Part shown: piece after piece, positions 13,150-25,569 of the stretch | Layout: each line of letters starts with the position of its first letter | How positions within the stretch are numbered: the first letter of the stretch is position 1 | Origin: Seriola aureovittata | Lineage: Eukaryota > Chordata > Actinopteri > Carangiformes > Carangidae | NCBI RefSeq assembly: GCF_021018895.1 | Contig: NC_079384.1 | Location: 18,963,640-19,027,639, forward strand | Length of the DNA stretch: 64,000 bases | Direction of reading: 5' to 3' | Position numbers and translations under genes: made by a program | Notes under the pieces: generated by a model | Database searches by the model: none | Seen by the model: the letters and a program-made list of their open reading frames with translations, nothing else | What the model was told of the DNA's origin: nothing

Positions 13150-14765
13150 TTTTCATGCAGCTTCAGGTCAACACTTGGCCACGATCCGAACTGACTCCTA
13201 TCATTTCCTTGATAGCCTAAATTCTCATGTCATGTTACACCATCTTGTCTCTGTCGCCCAGGGAACCATGAACTCTCCCCGACCTGACCTCAAAAATCCA
13301 TCTTTGGCTCAGTAAGCACACATGCCCGTCCCCTCCTGTGTCGCCAACCAACACCTCTCCTTTACGAAGCAGCTTTTAGGCGCTCTCCGTCTCTAAGTGT
13401 TTTTGTTTGTGGAGGCTCGTGGAACAGTGACAGGTTTCTTCACATAAAAGAAAACCCTTGTCGTGCTCCCGTTGCTGAAATCTACCTCGCCTGGAGAGCT
13501 GCCCTGAGTGCGGTGAAACTGAGGAGTAACACCTCTCCACCAACACCACCACCATCACTGCCACTGCTGAAGAGGAGCTTTGTTGTGGAAACAATGGATG
13601 ACCTGAGCGTTTGTCACCTTTTGCCTCTCAGCTTTCAGCGAGTGCAGGGTGGTCCATTCAGATTTCCCAAGAATCTCTCTGACGTTAAGCAACTGGTGTT
13701 TACGTTCTATTTTCCACTTCTTAGAGAAAACCTTCCTCTGACCCTAGACACTTAACTGTGCTCTTGAACTTGCCCTAACATCTCAGATTGGTATTCCAAT
13801 TCTGTTGCCAACCTTAACGTTTTTGCAGCTCCACCGGCTGGACAGGAAAGCTACAGCTCACGTTCACAAATGCAGCCATTTTGATCTTAGTTATACATCA
13901 ATCCATCAACAACAGAGACAGCAAAGGAAATCTACATGAAGTCATTGCTTACAATCAAAAGACCCAAAATGAACATTGTTGGGTCCAGGGAGAACAAATC
14001 AAGCAGGTCATGTCTGTTCCAGCAGGACATCGCTCTGCTAGCAACAGCTTCTTCTCTGTAGTGTGTTGAACAACTTCAACTGAACTGCCCAGAGGGCAAA
14101 CTGTCAGGTTGGAGGTTTGGTCGCAGCAGGTGAAGTGTATCTTATATGACCCGCTCTCATCACAATTGCTAATAAAGCATTTTAACCAGGGGTAGAGTGG
14201 AGGCTGAACCCTTCAGAGGTGCACCCACTGCTGCTGAGGAACTGCCGTGTCCACACACAGAGGCAATTAATCGATCACAGTCGCGTTACATGTGCTACCT
14301 CCTCATTCCTTTTTGCTTTAACATGAATTATGGTTTGTCAAAGTGAAAGAGATTTGAAGGAATCACTTCCGGCGCTGATAATATGTAACCTTATAGAGGC
14401 GAAATCATTAATCGATTCACCTTTGATGAAAAGAACCAGCTGCCTTTCACGTCATGTCTGTATGTCTCACACTGATCAGAGTTGTCCTGCATCGTGACGA
14501 GAAGCACCGCGCTTTTCTTCGCCTCTCATGGAAACATGAAGATCATTTCTTCATCATCATCATCAAATCACTTCACATCATAAAAAGGAACAGGCGGTCG
14601 TGTTACCAAAGTGACAGGGTAACACCAGTCGGGGTCAACTGAGTCAAAGTTATCCGCTGTCTGTCCTCTATCCCCGTCCTCTAATCACACATCCACCGGT
14701 GCAGCAGGTGTCCCTCCGCGGCAGGAGGTCGCGCGGTAAACAAAGTACCAAACAACCCTTCTTAC

Positions 14766-14813
14766 CTTATACACATTCTCCGTTATACGGTGCACCTCGT
14801 CGGTCCGGGACAT
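14766..14813 (-). CDS. baiap2: First coding exon of BAIAP2 (IRSp53), partial gene
   Basis: The minus-strand exon encodes the 16 residues MSRTDEVHRITENVYK, then a GTAAG donor at 14765-14761. The HR-TENVYK pattern is the start of BAIAP2, the first residues of its IMD/I-BAR domain; related family members diverge in these positions. BAIAP2 is a cytoplasmic adaptor that binds and curves membrane through its I-BAR domain and links Rac/Cdc42 to actin regulators through its SH3 domain. Only this exon is in the window; the rest would lie at lower coordinates beyond base 1. The ATG is the first in the exon, and a TATA box lies about 190 bases upstream. Minus-strand chmp6 lies upstream of it, the same neighbour and orientation as in human. 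Which teleost paralogue (a or b) cannot be told. Confidence 0.8.
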
Positions 14814-14998
14814 CCTTGTTGGAGCGTCAGTCAGAACCATAGACTAAGATTTTTTTCCTTTGAGGATGAGGCTGAGATGATTTTCCAAACAGTGGCGGGA
14901 GATATTTAAAAAGAAAAAAAAAAAAACAGTTGTTCGCGGGGAATCGTGACCGTGCCGGCGACTGTGAGAGACGAGCTCGTCTGGACGTGGGTTCCCTG

Positions 14999-15006
14999 CT
15001 TTTATA
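14999..15006 (-). promoter_or_regulatory. TATA box of the baiap2 promoter
   Basis: The minus strand reads TATAAAAG. A TATA box here predicts a start site near 14,970-14,980 and a 5' UTR of about 160 bases before the ATG at 14813. Flanking sequence from 14,930 to 15,110 is relatively GC-rich. Start-site position is inference. Confidence 0.5.
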
Positions 15007-15109
15007 GGAAAGTCCTTCGCTGCGCCCACACCGGCTCCCCACGCAGCCAGTCAGTCAGTCGCTGCCTCTCGGTTGGAGAGCAGAGGCGGACTCACTTGAA
15101 GAGGGGCGG

Positions 15110-17420
15110 TGCTGCATTCAAGGACGGTGGGAAATGGGGCAGTTACGACCCGAGCTGCAACTTCACATCCTGGCGAAAGGATAGACCGAGTTCTGTTAGA
15201 AAGAGCCTATTAAAACCTTTGTACAATGAACAAAACAATGTTTAGTCTGTCTTCACCAGAGCTCTGATACAGCATTCTTCATGTAGGCCAAAGTTCAATT
15301 ATTTGCCGCTAACATGGCCAGATTAACCTCCTGAAGGGACCCGGGCCAAAAACGAATTGCTGGGCCCCTATTAACCCACCACCCCCCACAAATATGCCGG
15401 GGGGGTGGGGGGGGCGGATTAGGATTTATGTTAGGATACCACCTGGACCCAGGTATGCTGTGTTATTTGAACACATTTTGATTTAGCAATTTGCAACATA
15501 CTTTATTCCAATAATAATAAAATATGTAAGCTAATATAATATGTTATAATAATGAAGGCTTTGAAAGTGGAATTTGACACAGGGGCCTTCTTCAAGACAG
15601 AGCCTCATAGAGCAGGACCCAATTTAAGTTCCCCATCGTGTCAGTGGATATTCTGCCTCAGTGGCGCATACTCCCACACAAACATTTAATCTCACCAGAA
15701 GTACGAGAAGAATGGGGCTTGGGGAGGACTTGGATCTCTGGGGCCCTGTGGCAGATGCTCGCTTGTCTTGGTTGATAATCCATCTTTGGTCATAGAGAGC
15801 CAAGAGTCTGCAGGTGTTCTTTCCAACCCAGCACCTCAGCAGCTGGCTTAACTGATGAGTTCTTCCCTTGAGTGAGCATTGATTATTATAATACATTCTA
15901 CTGACTTTAGATGATTAATAGAATTTTTAATTGGACAAAACTTTACAGGCTATGTTTGAAAAATACACCTCCTGCACATAGCATTTACGACATTTCTGTA
16001 AATTTTTGGTACAACATTTTGGTACAACAGCCTTCATCAGGTAGGCATCTACATGTCATAAATGAATAAATAAATAAATAAATATTGAGTCAGACAGTGA
16101 ACATTTCCATAAGGTGGGGAACTTTACTTCTATTATCAACCATCACTAATATATTTTCTAATATAATTTCATTAAAATATAAAGTAAGCATTGTCTTCTA
16201 CCACTGTTCTTTCTGCCGATTATTATTATTATTATCATTTAACCCTAACTAAACCAAACCAAAAGCAACGGAAGATGTGCGTTACAGTGAGTCCTTGAAC
16301 GCAGCATAGCATTTAAACAAACCCCGCCTCCTCCGCTGTGTCACACGCTGCCGCCTCTGCTACGACCATTCAGAAGACCTGACTCCATACAGAAACTGGA
16401 GCAGTCTCTGCCCATTTATGCAATATAATTCTATCACTGTAATATTTCTGTTATATGACTCTGGTATTTCTATAGCAGTGTGTCTGTTCTATGTGACAGT
16501 AGCGCTAGGCTGTATAATATTTATATTTTTAACTAATATAAAGCCTGTAGCTGAGATATTAACCTATAGGCATTTTATTTGATAATGCATTATGTATTAA
16601 ACCCAAAGATAAGAGTTTATGTGTTGTTCATTTATTTGTTTACCCTGCTCTATTTTTGTGTGGCTCCTCTGTTTTCGGCTGAGTGGGCTCCGGCTGGTAT
16701 GAGTGGGATGGAGCCACATTTTTCTTGGATTTCAAAGTCTTGCATGGTGGGTTGGGGAATCCCACACATCTTAGCACATCACGATGTGAAGGACTTTGAA
16801 TGGGGATTCATGAGAAAGTAGATAAAGCAGATAAATGACAGAGGAGCAGTGCGAGAGAGGACAGTCACGCCTTTTCTATTCTGCAGCACATTTTTGTTTT
16901 AGGGAGATAAAATAGATGGGATATTTTAGGGCTGCTGGTCGTCATGATAATAAAGTGGAACCTCAGCTTGCTACCAGAACAGACTGATTTTGTTTTGATT
17001 GTGGCATCTGATTAAAGCAGACCCCGAGTCCAAACCGCTGAAAATCAATCAGCCATGTTTGTTCTTTGGCAGAGCAGCAACATTCCCAGTGTCAGGAAGC
17101 CCAATCGATTTACTTCTCTGTGAGTATTCAATCAACACACTTATTGAATGTAGATTTCCTTTATGTTTGCTGACTGCCACTCCAGCTTCAGTTGTAATTA
17201 AACACACGCTTACACTTAATAAGCAGGTCTGTAGACTTCAGACTCAAGTCTCATGTTTTGACCTGGTAAAATCCAGCTACAGCTACACACCTCCTTTATA
17301 TAATTCTTATGTTTGTCCGTTAAAAGGATTTGGTCTGTTATTTAATAAATACAGTTAACACAGGTTTAAAAGGGAAATGATCAAGTCCTGTCATTTTAAT
17401 GGTCAGCAATCAGAGACCTG
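15110..17420. other. Intergenic stretch without recognisable genes
   Basis: AT-rich DNA upstream of baiap2 with a short (TAAA)n run near 16,066-16,084 and a C/G-rich patch near 15,370-15,415. Open frames are short and show no domain. No gene or mobile element was recognised. Confidence 0.6.
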
Positions 17421-17429
17421 AAAGACTTT

Positions 17430-17790
17430 CAACTGACTGGCAACCTGGAGACTTGTGACTTGACCTCAACTTGCACCCAAGGAACTTGAGGCTTGGACTT
17501 CTCTCAAATGACTTGAGACTTGCCTCAAAATTTAAACTTGAAATCAACGTTTTCATGACAAACTAATCTTTATCTCGCCCGCACGCAAAGCCGGAGCCTG
17601 GAGACTCGGAAAGAAGCCGGACATGAGTCAAAAAAAAAAACTAAAAATTGAGACTCGATCTTCCTTCAGACGTGACTCTCTAAAGGCTTGACTTGAGACA
17701 TGACACACATAGATAGCGAGCACTTGGAGACTTGAATGACTCGACACGGACCGGGACTTGAGACTTGTTTTGACGAGACTTAAAAGAATT
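17430..17790. repeat. Degenerate ACTTGAG-type minisatellite
   Basis: The words GACTTG, GAGACTTG and ACTTGAG recur at irregular short spacing (for example near 17450, 17508, 17670, 17720 and 17755), interrupted by unrelated sequence from about 17,535 to 17,640. This is what an old, diverged tandem array looks like. Confidence 0.6.
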
Positions 17791-18116
17791 TAAAAGCCTC
17801 AACATTTGATTGAACTCAATATGAGTGTTCTCACTACTTCCAGCTTGCATTCCAGCAGACTTCATTTGTAGACTGTTATGTGACAGATTATTTGTCGGCT
17901 TACTTAGAGACTTCCAGGAGAACCAGGCTGGTTGTTTCCCCCCCCCCCCGTTTCCAGTCTCTATGATAATCCAAATTAACGAGCTTCTGGCTGTAGCTTC
18001 ATATTTGTTGTACACACATAAGAATGGTTTCAATTCCCATCTCATTCTCAACAAGAAAATGAAGTGTATTTACCAAAATGTGCAACTATTCCTTTAGATT
18101 ACTTGAATCTGAATCC

Positions 18117-18316
18117 CTAAAGACATGATCTGATCTTTTTATCATTATTGTTATTTTTGGGGCGTTTTAAGTCTTTAGTAAGAAAGTCCACAACAGAGAC
18201 ATGACAGGAAATGAGGAAGAGACGGGGATTGGAATGCAACAAGGGTCCCCAGTTGGACTCAAGCCGGGACATCGCAAGATCCAGTACCTTAACCCCTAGA
18301 CTACCAGGGTCCCTCT
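18117..18316 (-). mobile_element. tRNA-derived SINE
   Basis: Read on the minus strand, the element starts near 18,316 with GGGACCCTGGTAGTCTAGGG. It contains TAGTCTAGGGG, which fits the polymerase III box A consensus, and GAGTCCAAC, a near match to box B, at tRNA-like spacing. A non-tRNA body follows down to about 18,117. No coding sequence is present. The SINE subfamily was not identified. Confidence 0.65.
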
Positions 18317-19130
18317 GACTTGACACTTCAAAGCAAAACCATTACAATATCAAGTGACCTCAGGGACAGGGGTCTCTGTCTCTTGACTTGGATTTATCCT
18401 TTAGATTTGAACACACCACGAGACCTCAGCCTTGGCGTGTGAACGTGTCTTAAAGCGGCGTGAAAGTCGAACTGGACCTGCCCCTGAAGAACTTAAATAA
18501 GTTGTGCCTGTGTGTATATTCAGTTCACAGTGGAGGTGTAGCGAGGTAGGCAAGACCGAGGTGGGAAGGACACACACAAACACACGCACACGCACACCTA
18601 CGTACCTTAAGCAACCATTCAGCAGCATCTGATCTCCCCCCCCTTCATGTGCATCCTACTCACTGTCGTCCTCTAAGGCTTTTTTTTCTCTCCGCTTCAG
18701 ATCCACGTCCATGATTCATCAGCGCGGCGCTCTGACACGCAGGCTCCTCTCTGCGCGGCGCCCACTCCCACACGCCACCAACGTGCCTGTAGTGCACAGT
18801 CTAGCTGCGGAATGGAACCGGTCCATTCAAAAAAAAAAAAAAACGTGAAGTGGATTTCTTCCAACTCCACAAAGACGATTCAGGCTTCTTTTCAGTCTCA
18901 CAAAAGGCCTGAGCGGTGGAACGTCAAACACAGATGTAAAACACACAATGTCTTCCTTCTATTCTGCAAAGGTCCAGCTGCTGTTTTTTGTCCTGTAGAA
19001 AGAGATGCATAAGCTTTCATTCTTAGATCGCCCTTATAACAATAGCGAAGAGGGAAAACAAGGTCACATGAGTCATAAATGCTTTTCCAAATTCAACCTT
19101 CTGTTTTCATATTTGACTAAAAATAAATGA

Positions 19131-19584
19131 CCAAAAGTATTTGGACCCCGGTTTCACCCACGTGTGACGATCTGTTGCCTCCACTTTTCTGGTTTCAGTC
19201 TTTGAACCAGACGTTGAACCAGGCTGCAGGGATTTGCTCCCATTCAGACACAAGAGCATTAGTGAAGTCCAACAATGATGTTGGGTGATGAGGCCTGACC
19301 CACAGTCTGTGTTCCAGTTTATCCCAAAGGTGCTGGATGGGGTTGTAGTCAGGGCTTTGTGTAGGACCAGTCAGGGGGAAAACCATTCAACACGACCCTG
19401 TGCAGAGGACCAGATCCTGTTCACAGGGCCATGCTGAAATAAGAAACCTCCTGCCACAGGAACACCATCGTTCAAAATATCATCGCATGCTGCAGCAGAA
19501 ACTGTATATTTCCCTTCAAACATGAAAAACTGCCACAGAACAAACTGATGTGGAAAAGGTGTGTCCATATACTTTTGGCCGTAT
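19131..19584 (-). mobile_element. Degenerate Tc1/mariner element
   Basis: The left end starts CCAAAAGTATTTGGAC and the right end carries the inverted partner GTCCATATACTTTTGGCC, so terminal inverted repeats bracket about 450 bases. Minus-strand frames between them give transposase pieces. Around 19,300-19,350 the translation reads SPDYNPIQHLWDKLE, the family's C-terminal catalytic block, in which the usual catalytic Glu of NPIE is replaced by Gln. The full transposase is far too long to fit, so the element is internally deleted and frameshifted and cannot be autonomous. Confidence 0.75.
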
Positions 19585-19721
19585 AGAGTTTGCACCCACA
19601 ACAGATTCTTCAAGAGACAATTTGTCGTCTGCTGCCACCTTGTGTTCAATCCTGCAACAATAACCTTTTAGTTTGTGACCTGCAGTGAGACAATGGAGGG
19701 TATGACAATAAAAAAAAACTG

Positions 19722-19727
19722 TTTATT
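19722..19727 (-). promoter_or_regulatory. Candidate poly(A) signal for chmp6
   Basis: Minus-strand AATAAA about 1.4 kb downstream of the chmp6 stop codon, and the first canonical hexamer seen on that strand. The 19,730-21,101 interval would then be 3' UTR. Placement is inference. Confidence 0.35.
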
Positions 19728-21101
19728 GTAAAAAGGATGAGCAGAGAGAAGAACAATTTCCAAAGCAATTTTTTTTAAGACGAGGAGCTGGATGCGGTTC
19801 TGATGCGGTGACGTCTGCAGCCTGACAGTATTAGTCATCAGTGTTTTCTCTCTGCGAGATTAACTGATTCACAGATTAGTTCGATGGATCTTCAAAGATA
19901 CACAAGCTTAGGCTTCTGAATGTAGGCCATCTTTCCTGCTGCAGCGTAACACGGATCTATACAAGCGAATCTGAGCGTGATATGCACAGTAAAATAATTA
20001 CAGGCCCCTGCGCTGATAATACTCTGTGGGTAAAGATCCAGGTTATGTCAAATTATTACCTTGAAGAGATTAACAACTGTTGTCTGGGCTGCAGAGGTAA
20101 ACCCACAGACGATATGATTAGCCCTTTCTCCATTGACACTCAGCTAATCCACAAGGGGAGCACAAAATTAGATTAGTTAAGCTGCTTGAAAAGGGGTCAG
20201 ACTCGGAGAATATTCTGTGAAACAGATGCTTATGCAAATATTTCAGCGCTTTAGAAAAACTTTTGAGGGTGGGTCACATAACTCGTGCGAGGGCAGAGCT
20301 CTCCAGCTGGGCCGCTCAGGCGGACGAGGTCGGTGCTGTGGGAACATAACGCCGGACCTTACAGAGCACATGGTGTTTTCATCCTTCCGGCTCTTAAAGG
20401 GTCAGTTCACCCAAATGACAAGAAAAACATCAACCAAAGATCTGTTCACCTCTCCAAGCTTCTTCAATTCAGTCAGATTTTAAAGGTCTTACAATGTTCT
20501 CAGAGGATTTCTTCAGTAAAAAGTAGTCCCAATGAAAAATGTTGACGTGTGCACTGTTTGTGGATTATTTCGATTAACAGGGACATTGTTTCTGGAAAGA
20601 GACGTCGCAGGAATGATTTTTAAAATGTAATTTTCAAATTTTCAAAACAAACTTTTTTCCTCATTTGGGAGAACTGACCGTTTATAGAGTATAAATTGCA
20701 AACCCGACCCAGAGAGACCATTTGATGAATTCAAATGAGTAGCACATACATGCATTAAAGTCAATGTATGTAAAATGATTAGGTGGTAAATACAGAGAAA
20801 GAGCAATAATCAAACAAAGGTTAGGCACAGTTATCTAATCTCACAGGTCTTCATGGTTCAGCTCAGCAGTTCTCCAGGCTGCTCCAGTCCTGACCGTCTT
20901 CACGTGTCAGCACACCAGGACAAACAGTGACCGGACGAGACGGAGGAAGCTCGGTATCTGCTGTCACTTCATCACAGACCTCGGAAGCAGAGAGGTCTCC
21001 AGCAAAATGTTTGTGTGGTTTGTCGGTTTAATGTAGGTGAGTGTTGTAGAGAAGGAGCGACCGGCGGCGAGCAGGTGGGCTGAGGGAGGTCAGTCACTTT
21101 C

Positions 21102-22270
21102 CTACGCAGCGAGCAGCTCGCGCTCTGCTTTCTTTCTGGGACGTTCCCTCCCTGAAACGAAAACAGAGTCCGGCTTACAACGGGTGGCAGCGTGGAGAAC
21201 CAGCTCCTTACAGCGACCTTACAACACCCAAACTCATTCTTCTGCACGTTGACGTGAGGCTGGAACTGTGAAGTGAAGTTTGTCTATATCATATACTCCA
21301 TCACCTTCATCCCCTCTAATCATGTCACACAAACACACACACACACACGGGCTTGTGCTGAAGGATTACCAGAGTTATGTAGAAACAGAGCTCGGGCAAA
21401 AAGCAGCGAGCTGCTGTGATAAACAGTGATCAGAGCAGAGTCTTAACGACATGCTCACAGCTGTGTGGCTCCATCTTTCCTCACACACCAAAACTGACCT
21501 GAGACAAACTAACGTTACACATGCACACTTCCTCCACAGCGCTGTGTGGGATGAGAGCGAGCTGATACTCGTCTTAATAAAAGGTCAGTATTGGGGCTGA
21601 TATTGAACTGATAAGGAACAGGGTTTTTGATTACTGAAAAAAGTTTTCATCTACTTTGCTTCCATCTACATCAAGAGTAACACTCTAAAACTGCTGCTTC
21701 ACAAGAGTCAGATATGTGCATTTCATGCAAGGGGAGGATCGTGGTGAGACTTGATGAGGTATTTCCTAATGACCCACAACCAGCTAAAGGTAATAACAAC
21801 TGAACTCGTGCACGTCAACCATGAATAATCATGAAATACATAATTTATGTCTGTTCATGTCAGCTGCTAAAATATCAGGTGACAACCAGGATCATTAAAA
21901 ATGAAAATGTTCAAAGGCAGGTATTTGGTACAATGACAGCAGCGCAGTGAGATCACTGATTATAAAGCTGGAATAAGATGTGGACCACACGGAGAGGCTG
22001 CTCGGCGTCTCGTCAAAACCAAAGTGAGAGGGAAACTGTGTGTGAGAGAACAAACCTGCTTCCTCCTCCGTGGCCTCTGGGACCTCCGGCAGCTCGTCCG
22101 AGGGAACCTCAGGAAGCTGGACGTCTCCCTGAGAGACAGAGCATCAGACAGGTGAGACGCGTGACGAGACTGCTGCTCCTCTGAGTCTCTGACGTCATGT
22201 TAGCTTCACTTTCAAACGAATTTGTGCTTTAATAAATCTGAAGTTTAGAGTCAAACCTAAACCTAAACCT

Positions 22271-22340
<70 letters not shown>

Positions 22341-24454
22341 ACAGTGATGAGACTGACCTGAGTAATGGCCTCCAGCTCAGCCAGAACAGCGTCTTCATCC
22401 TCTTGTGATAAAGAGCCGGCCAGCATCTCGTCTATTTGCTGCAGAAAAGACAAAAGTTACCAAGAGAAAGAACAGACTTCGCCTCCTCTGCTGAGTGTCT
22501 GCGTGTCACATCCCAAAGTCTCCGTCATTTCAGAGACAATTTGCAGCATGAAAATGATTAAAAAAGCAAATACAGAGCTGACATTTAATTTACAGAGGAC
22601 AGAGCATTATCATTTATTTTCTAACAGACTCCTCATTATATTATTATCCGTTTCTCTATATCTGAATATCTTCTGAATAAACTGAGGGTAAAGAAATTAA
22701 CTGTCCTGTAAATCGCTCATCGATGGCGGACTTACCCTTTGGTACTCGATGGCATCTTGGGTTTCATCCATAATCCGCTCTACTTCTTCAACAGACATCA
22801 CCTGATGTGAGACAGAAGGTAGAAGGTGCGACGCGTCAGACACGACATCACATCAGTCATTAACAGACATTCCTGGGGCTTTGGACGTGGCCTACCTCGT
22901 GCATCTTTTTCAGACATTCATTTCCAACCTTCAGCCCGTTGATGACTTTGCTTTCAATCTGCGCAAACTCCAGGTCTTGAACCTGAAAAAAAAAAAAATA
23001 AAAAGGAGGGAGAGTTACTTTCGGTTTCACTAAAGCGTGGATGTTGCTCTCCGTGTGTCGGTGCAGTGCTCAGATCTCTCACCATGCGCTCCAGGTTGCT
23101 TATCTGGTTCTCCGTCTTGTCCAGAAGTTGGTCCTGGTAGCGCTTCTTTTTCAGCAAGAGCAGCGCTTTTCTGTTTGAACCCAAAGACATGGTAAAATCA
23201 GAATCCCTCTCAATAAATGAGGAACTCATCCACAATGAAGCTGAGACTAGGAATGGTGCATTACAATAAGTGATTGAGTTAATACCAAATTCATTTGTAA
23301 GACCTCCCACTGAAAGCCAAGTAACAAAGTTATATTTTGTTTGAAATTTACATTTACAAACCCCAATTCTTTCTCTGCTAGAGAAAAGAAAGAGAAAGGG
23401 AAAAGGCGCCTCAGATCATCTTGTGTATGCGGCCTTGGCGCCTGGAGGTTTATAAAATTTTCTAGTTGGTATAAAATATTCAGTTTCCACAAGATTATTT
23501 TTCCCCGATCAATGTTGACAATAAATCTGGCTGAAAGGACACAACAGGTCAGGTGAAATAATTTCTAAACTTTAACAACATCATTTTTTATTAGTGAACT
23601 ATTCCTCTGTTTTCCCCTCTTTCACTGGATCACCCTATAGTTTCTGTACTCACTCTTTTTTGCCATTTTTCAGCAGCTGTTTGGCCAAAAGTCTCTCCTT
23701 CTCCAGCTGCAGGTTGATCCTCTTCTGATACTGCCTCAGCTTATCTCTTTGCTGTTTCAGTTGCTGCAACGAGGAAACAGAGACACAGTGTGAGTACACA
23801 CCTGCTTCAGACTAATTCATAACATACAGCAGCTTCTTTTTGTGCTCTACAACGACCTAACTAGGTTTACATACTGTAGCTGTCTGTGTCATTACAGTGT
23901 AGCAGCAGAGCAGCCTGTCAAACTACACTCTAAATAATAACTGTCAAATATTTACGCCCAGGTAAAACACCTGTCCGACGATATATTGCTAAAACAGCGA
24001 GGCCAGACCAAAGACTGTATATGAAAAGGGGCCAGACCTTCGTTCGGCTCCTCGGTTTTATCATCGGCAGCAACAGCTGAGCACCACTTTGATTATAGCG
24101 GGTAAATTTTAAAACGATTTATACTGTTGGCTCCGGCTCATGTTGGATTAAATTAATCAAAACAACAAAACCTTAAACTTGTTACTTCTCAGAGAGATTG
24201 ATGCCGAATTGAAGAAAAGCTCCTGAAAAGAGCTGAACTGATAAAATGGTGTCGTTTAAACCGGGCATGTACGATTATTGGTGCACAGGTTTATTAAAAT
24301 ACTCCCTTTGTCAGAGTAGTTTGGCGTGACTTGCTCATGTTACAGGACAGAGGGCTCGGTGTTGCTAATGTTAGCTAGCTGTGACACTTACCAAAACCGC
24401 TTTGTCTTGTTCTGTCACTCGGCTCTGTTTCTTTTTTCCAAACAGGTTTCCCAT
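21102..24454 (-). CDS. chmp6: CHMP6 / Vps20, complete gene, 8 coding exons
   Basis: ESCRT-III subunit that bridges ESCRT-II (Vps25) to CHMP4/Snf7 polymerisation on endosomes, for multivesicular body sorting and membrane scission. Coding exons in order: 24454-24392, 23763-23654, 23170-23083, 22982-22896, 22801-22736, 22438-22358, 22128-22056, 21151-21102. All introns are GT-AG and phases agree, giving 205 aa (human is about 201). The protein starts MGNLFGKKK, so Gly2 can be myristoylated. A basic helical core (for example LLLLKKKRYQDQLLDKTENQ, exon 3) follows, and near residues 168-178 VQLPEVPSDELPEVP is the proline-rich MIM2-type motif that binds the VPS4 MIT domain. The end RKKAERELLAA aligns with the human tail. 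The start sits in AGGATGG, a good context. Flanking copies at 31-36 kb derive from this gene. Confidence 0.95.
22256..22337. repeat. (CCTAAA)3 followed by (CA)n in a chmp6 intron
   Basis: Three CCTAAA units run into about 31 CA dinucleotides in the intron between exons 6 and 7. The partial copies at 31,511 and 34,467 have two CCTAAA units and different CA lengths, so this array is a marker of divergence between copies. Confidence 0.9.
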
Positions 24455-25080
24455 CCTGACACAGCATCCCAGCTACAACCTGTAACCAGGGAGGAAACCT
24501 GAATCTACGACGCGATTTTCAACTATTTTTCTAACTTGTAAGAGGCAAACTAGTGTAGCTTCCCCTCCATTATTTGTGTAGTCATCTGTGCAAGTGTCCA
24601 CACCCACATCAAGAAGGACGGAATCTGGGCAGGGTCAAAAACTGGAGTAACGACACACAGGGCTTATTAAAAGAAGGCTGGTTGACTTTTATAAGCACAT
24701 TAAATACTTCTACTGTTAATAAAAAAATATAATAAACTGTTAACGAACATCTGTTTTGAGTGTATTCAAATCAAATCGAGACTGAACGTAATGTATGTAA
24801 AATAACGCCCTCACGTGACGAGACTCACTCACTATCGTATTGTATTGTATTTTGAACGGAAGTCATGTCAGACTAGGAGACGAGGTAGGTGTTGTGTATA
24901 TTGTGTACACATATAGTGTGTATATAGGTAGTGTATTGTTGAGAGGATTTTGCGCAAATCAAATCGATTGTGTTTGTCAGGTTATTGTCAGGTTATTGTA
25001 TTATTGTATTGAAACATATCGTATTGAAATACTTTTGAAACATATTGGAAGTATTATTATTATTATTATTATTGTGGTCA
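24455..25080. other. Upstream flank of chmp6
   Basis: The first 200 bases upstream of the chmp6 ATG would hold its 5' UTR and promoter; no TATA box or other clear element was recognised. From about 24,660 the sequence is AT-rich with GTATT-type and TTA repeats (25,052-25,073). No gene is visible. Confidence 0.4.
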
Positions 25081-25125
25081 ACTGAGCACTACGAGACGTG
25101 AGGCAGAGTGTGTATATATGTAGTG

Positions 25126-25538
25126 ACTATTGTTGAGAGAATGATGATATCTCTCTCTGACCTGTCGTCCTGGCTCCCCCTTGCCGTAGCATGTTGTGGA
25201 TGTGGGAGCTGTTTCTCTGTCAGCCTGGATGTTGGGTTTCAGATCATCCATATATCCCACATCATGTAGCCCCTTCTCACTGGGGTTACCTATGTTTTGT
25301 TACAGTAGCTCATTTCTCAACCGGTTCCAACACCTGACTCAGAGCAAGATCCGAACTTTCATATAGCCACAAGGGTCCACACTGGACAGGAATCAAACCC
25401 CCGATCTCCTGTGCCAAAGTCAGTATTGTCGACCACTGAGCTGAACTGACTCTTGTTCCCTGAGGTATTGAGTATTTCTGATCTATATATAATCTTGGTC
25501 CTGATTGTGTACGTGTGCGTGTGTACGTGTGTGTGCGT

Positions 25539-25569
<31 letters not shown>

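Larger units (their letters stand above)
1..14765 (-). other. Probable first intron of baiap2, essentially non-coding
   Basis: No exon with family similarity was found on either strand. The minus-strand exon ending at 14766 has a good splice donor facing this stretch, and no second BAIAP2 exon (start of the IMD domain) was seen, so the stretch is read as part of a long first intron that continues beyond the window. It holds microsatellites, homopolymers, one Tc1 transposase scrap and one tRNA-headed repeat, listed separately. Open frames here are short, overlap simple repeats and show no domains. The intron assignment is inference. Confidence 0.6.

Noticed and set aside
22256..22272. Interstitial telomere repeat
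   Set aside because: The unit is CCTAAA and there are only three copies; the vertebrate telomere unit is CCCTAA, and this short run is better seen as part of the adjacent microsatellite.
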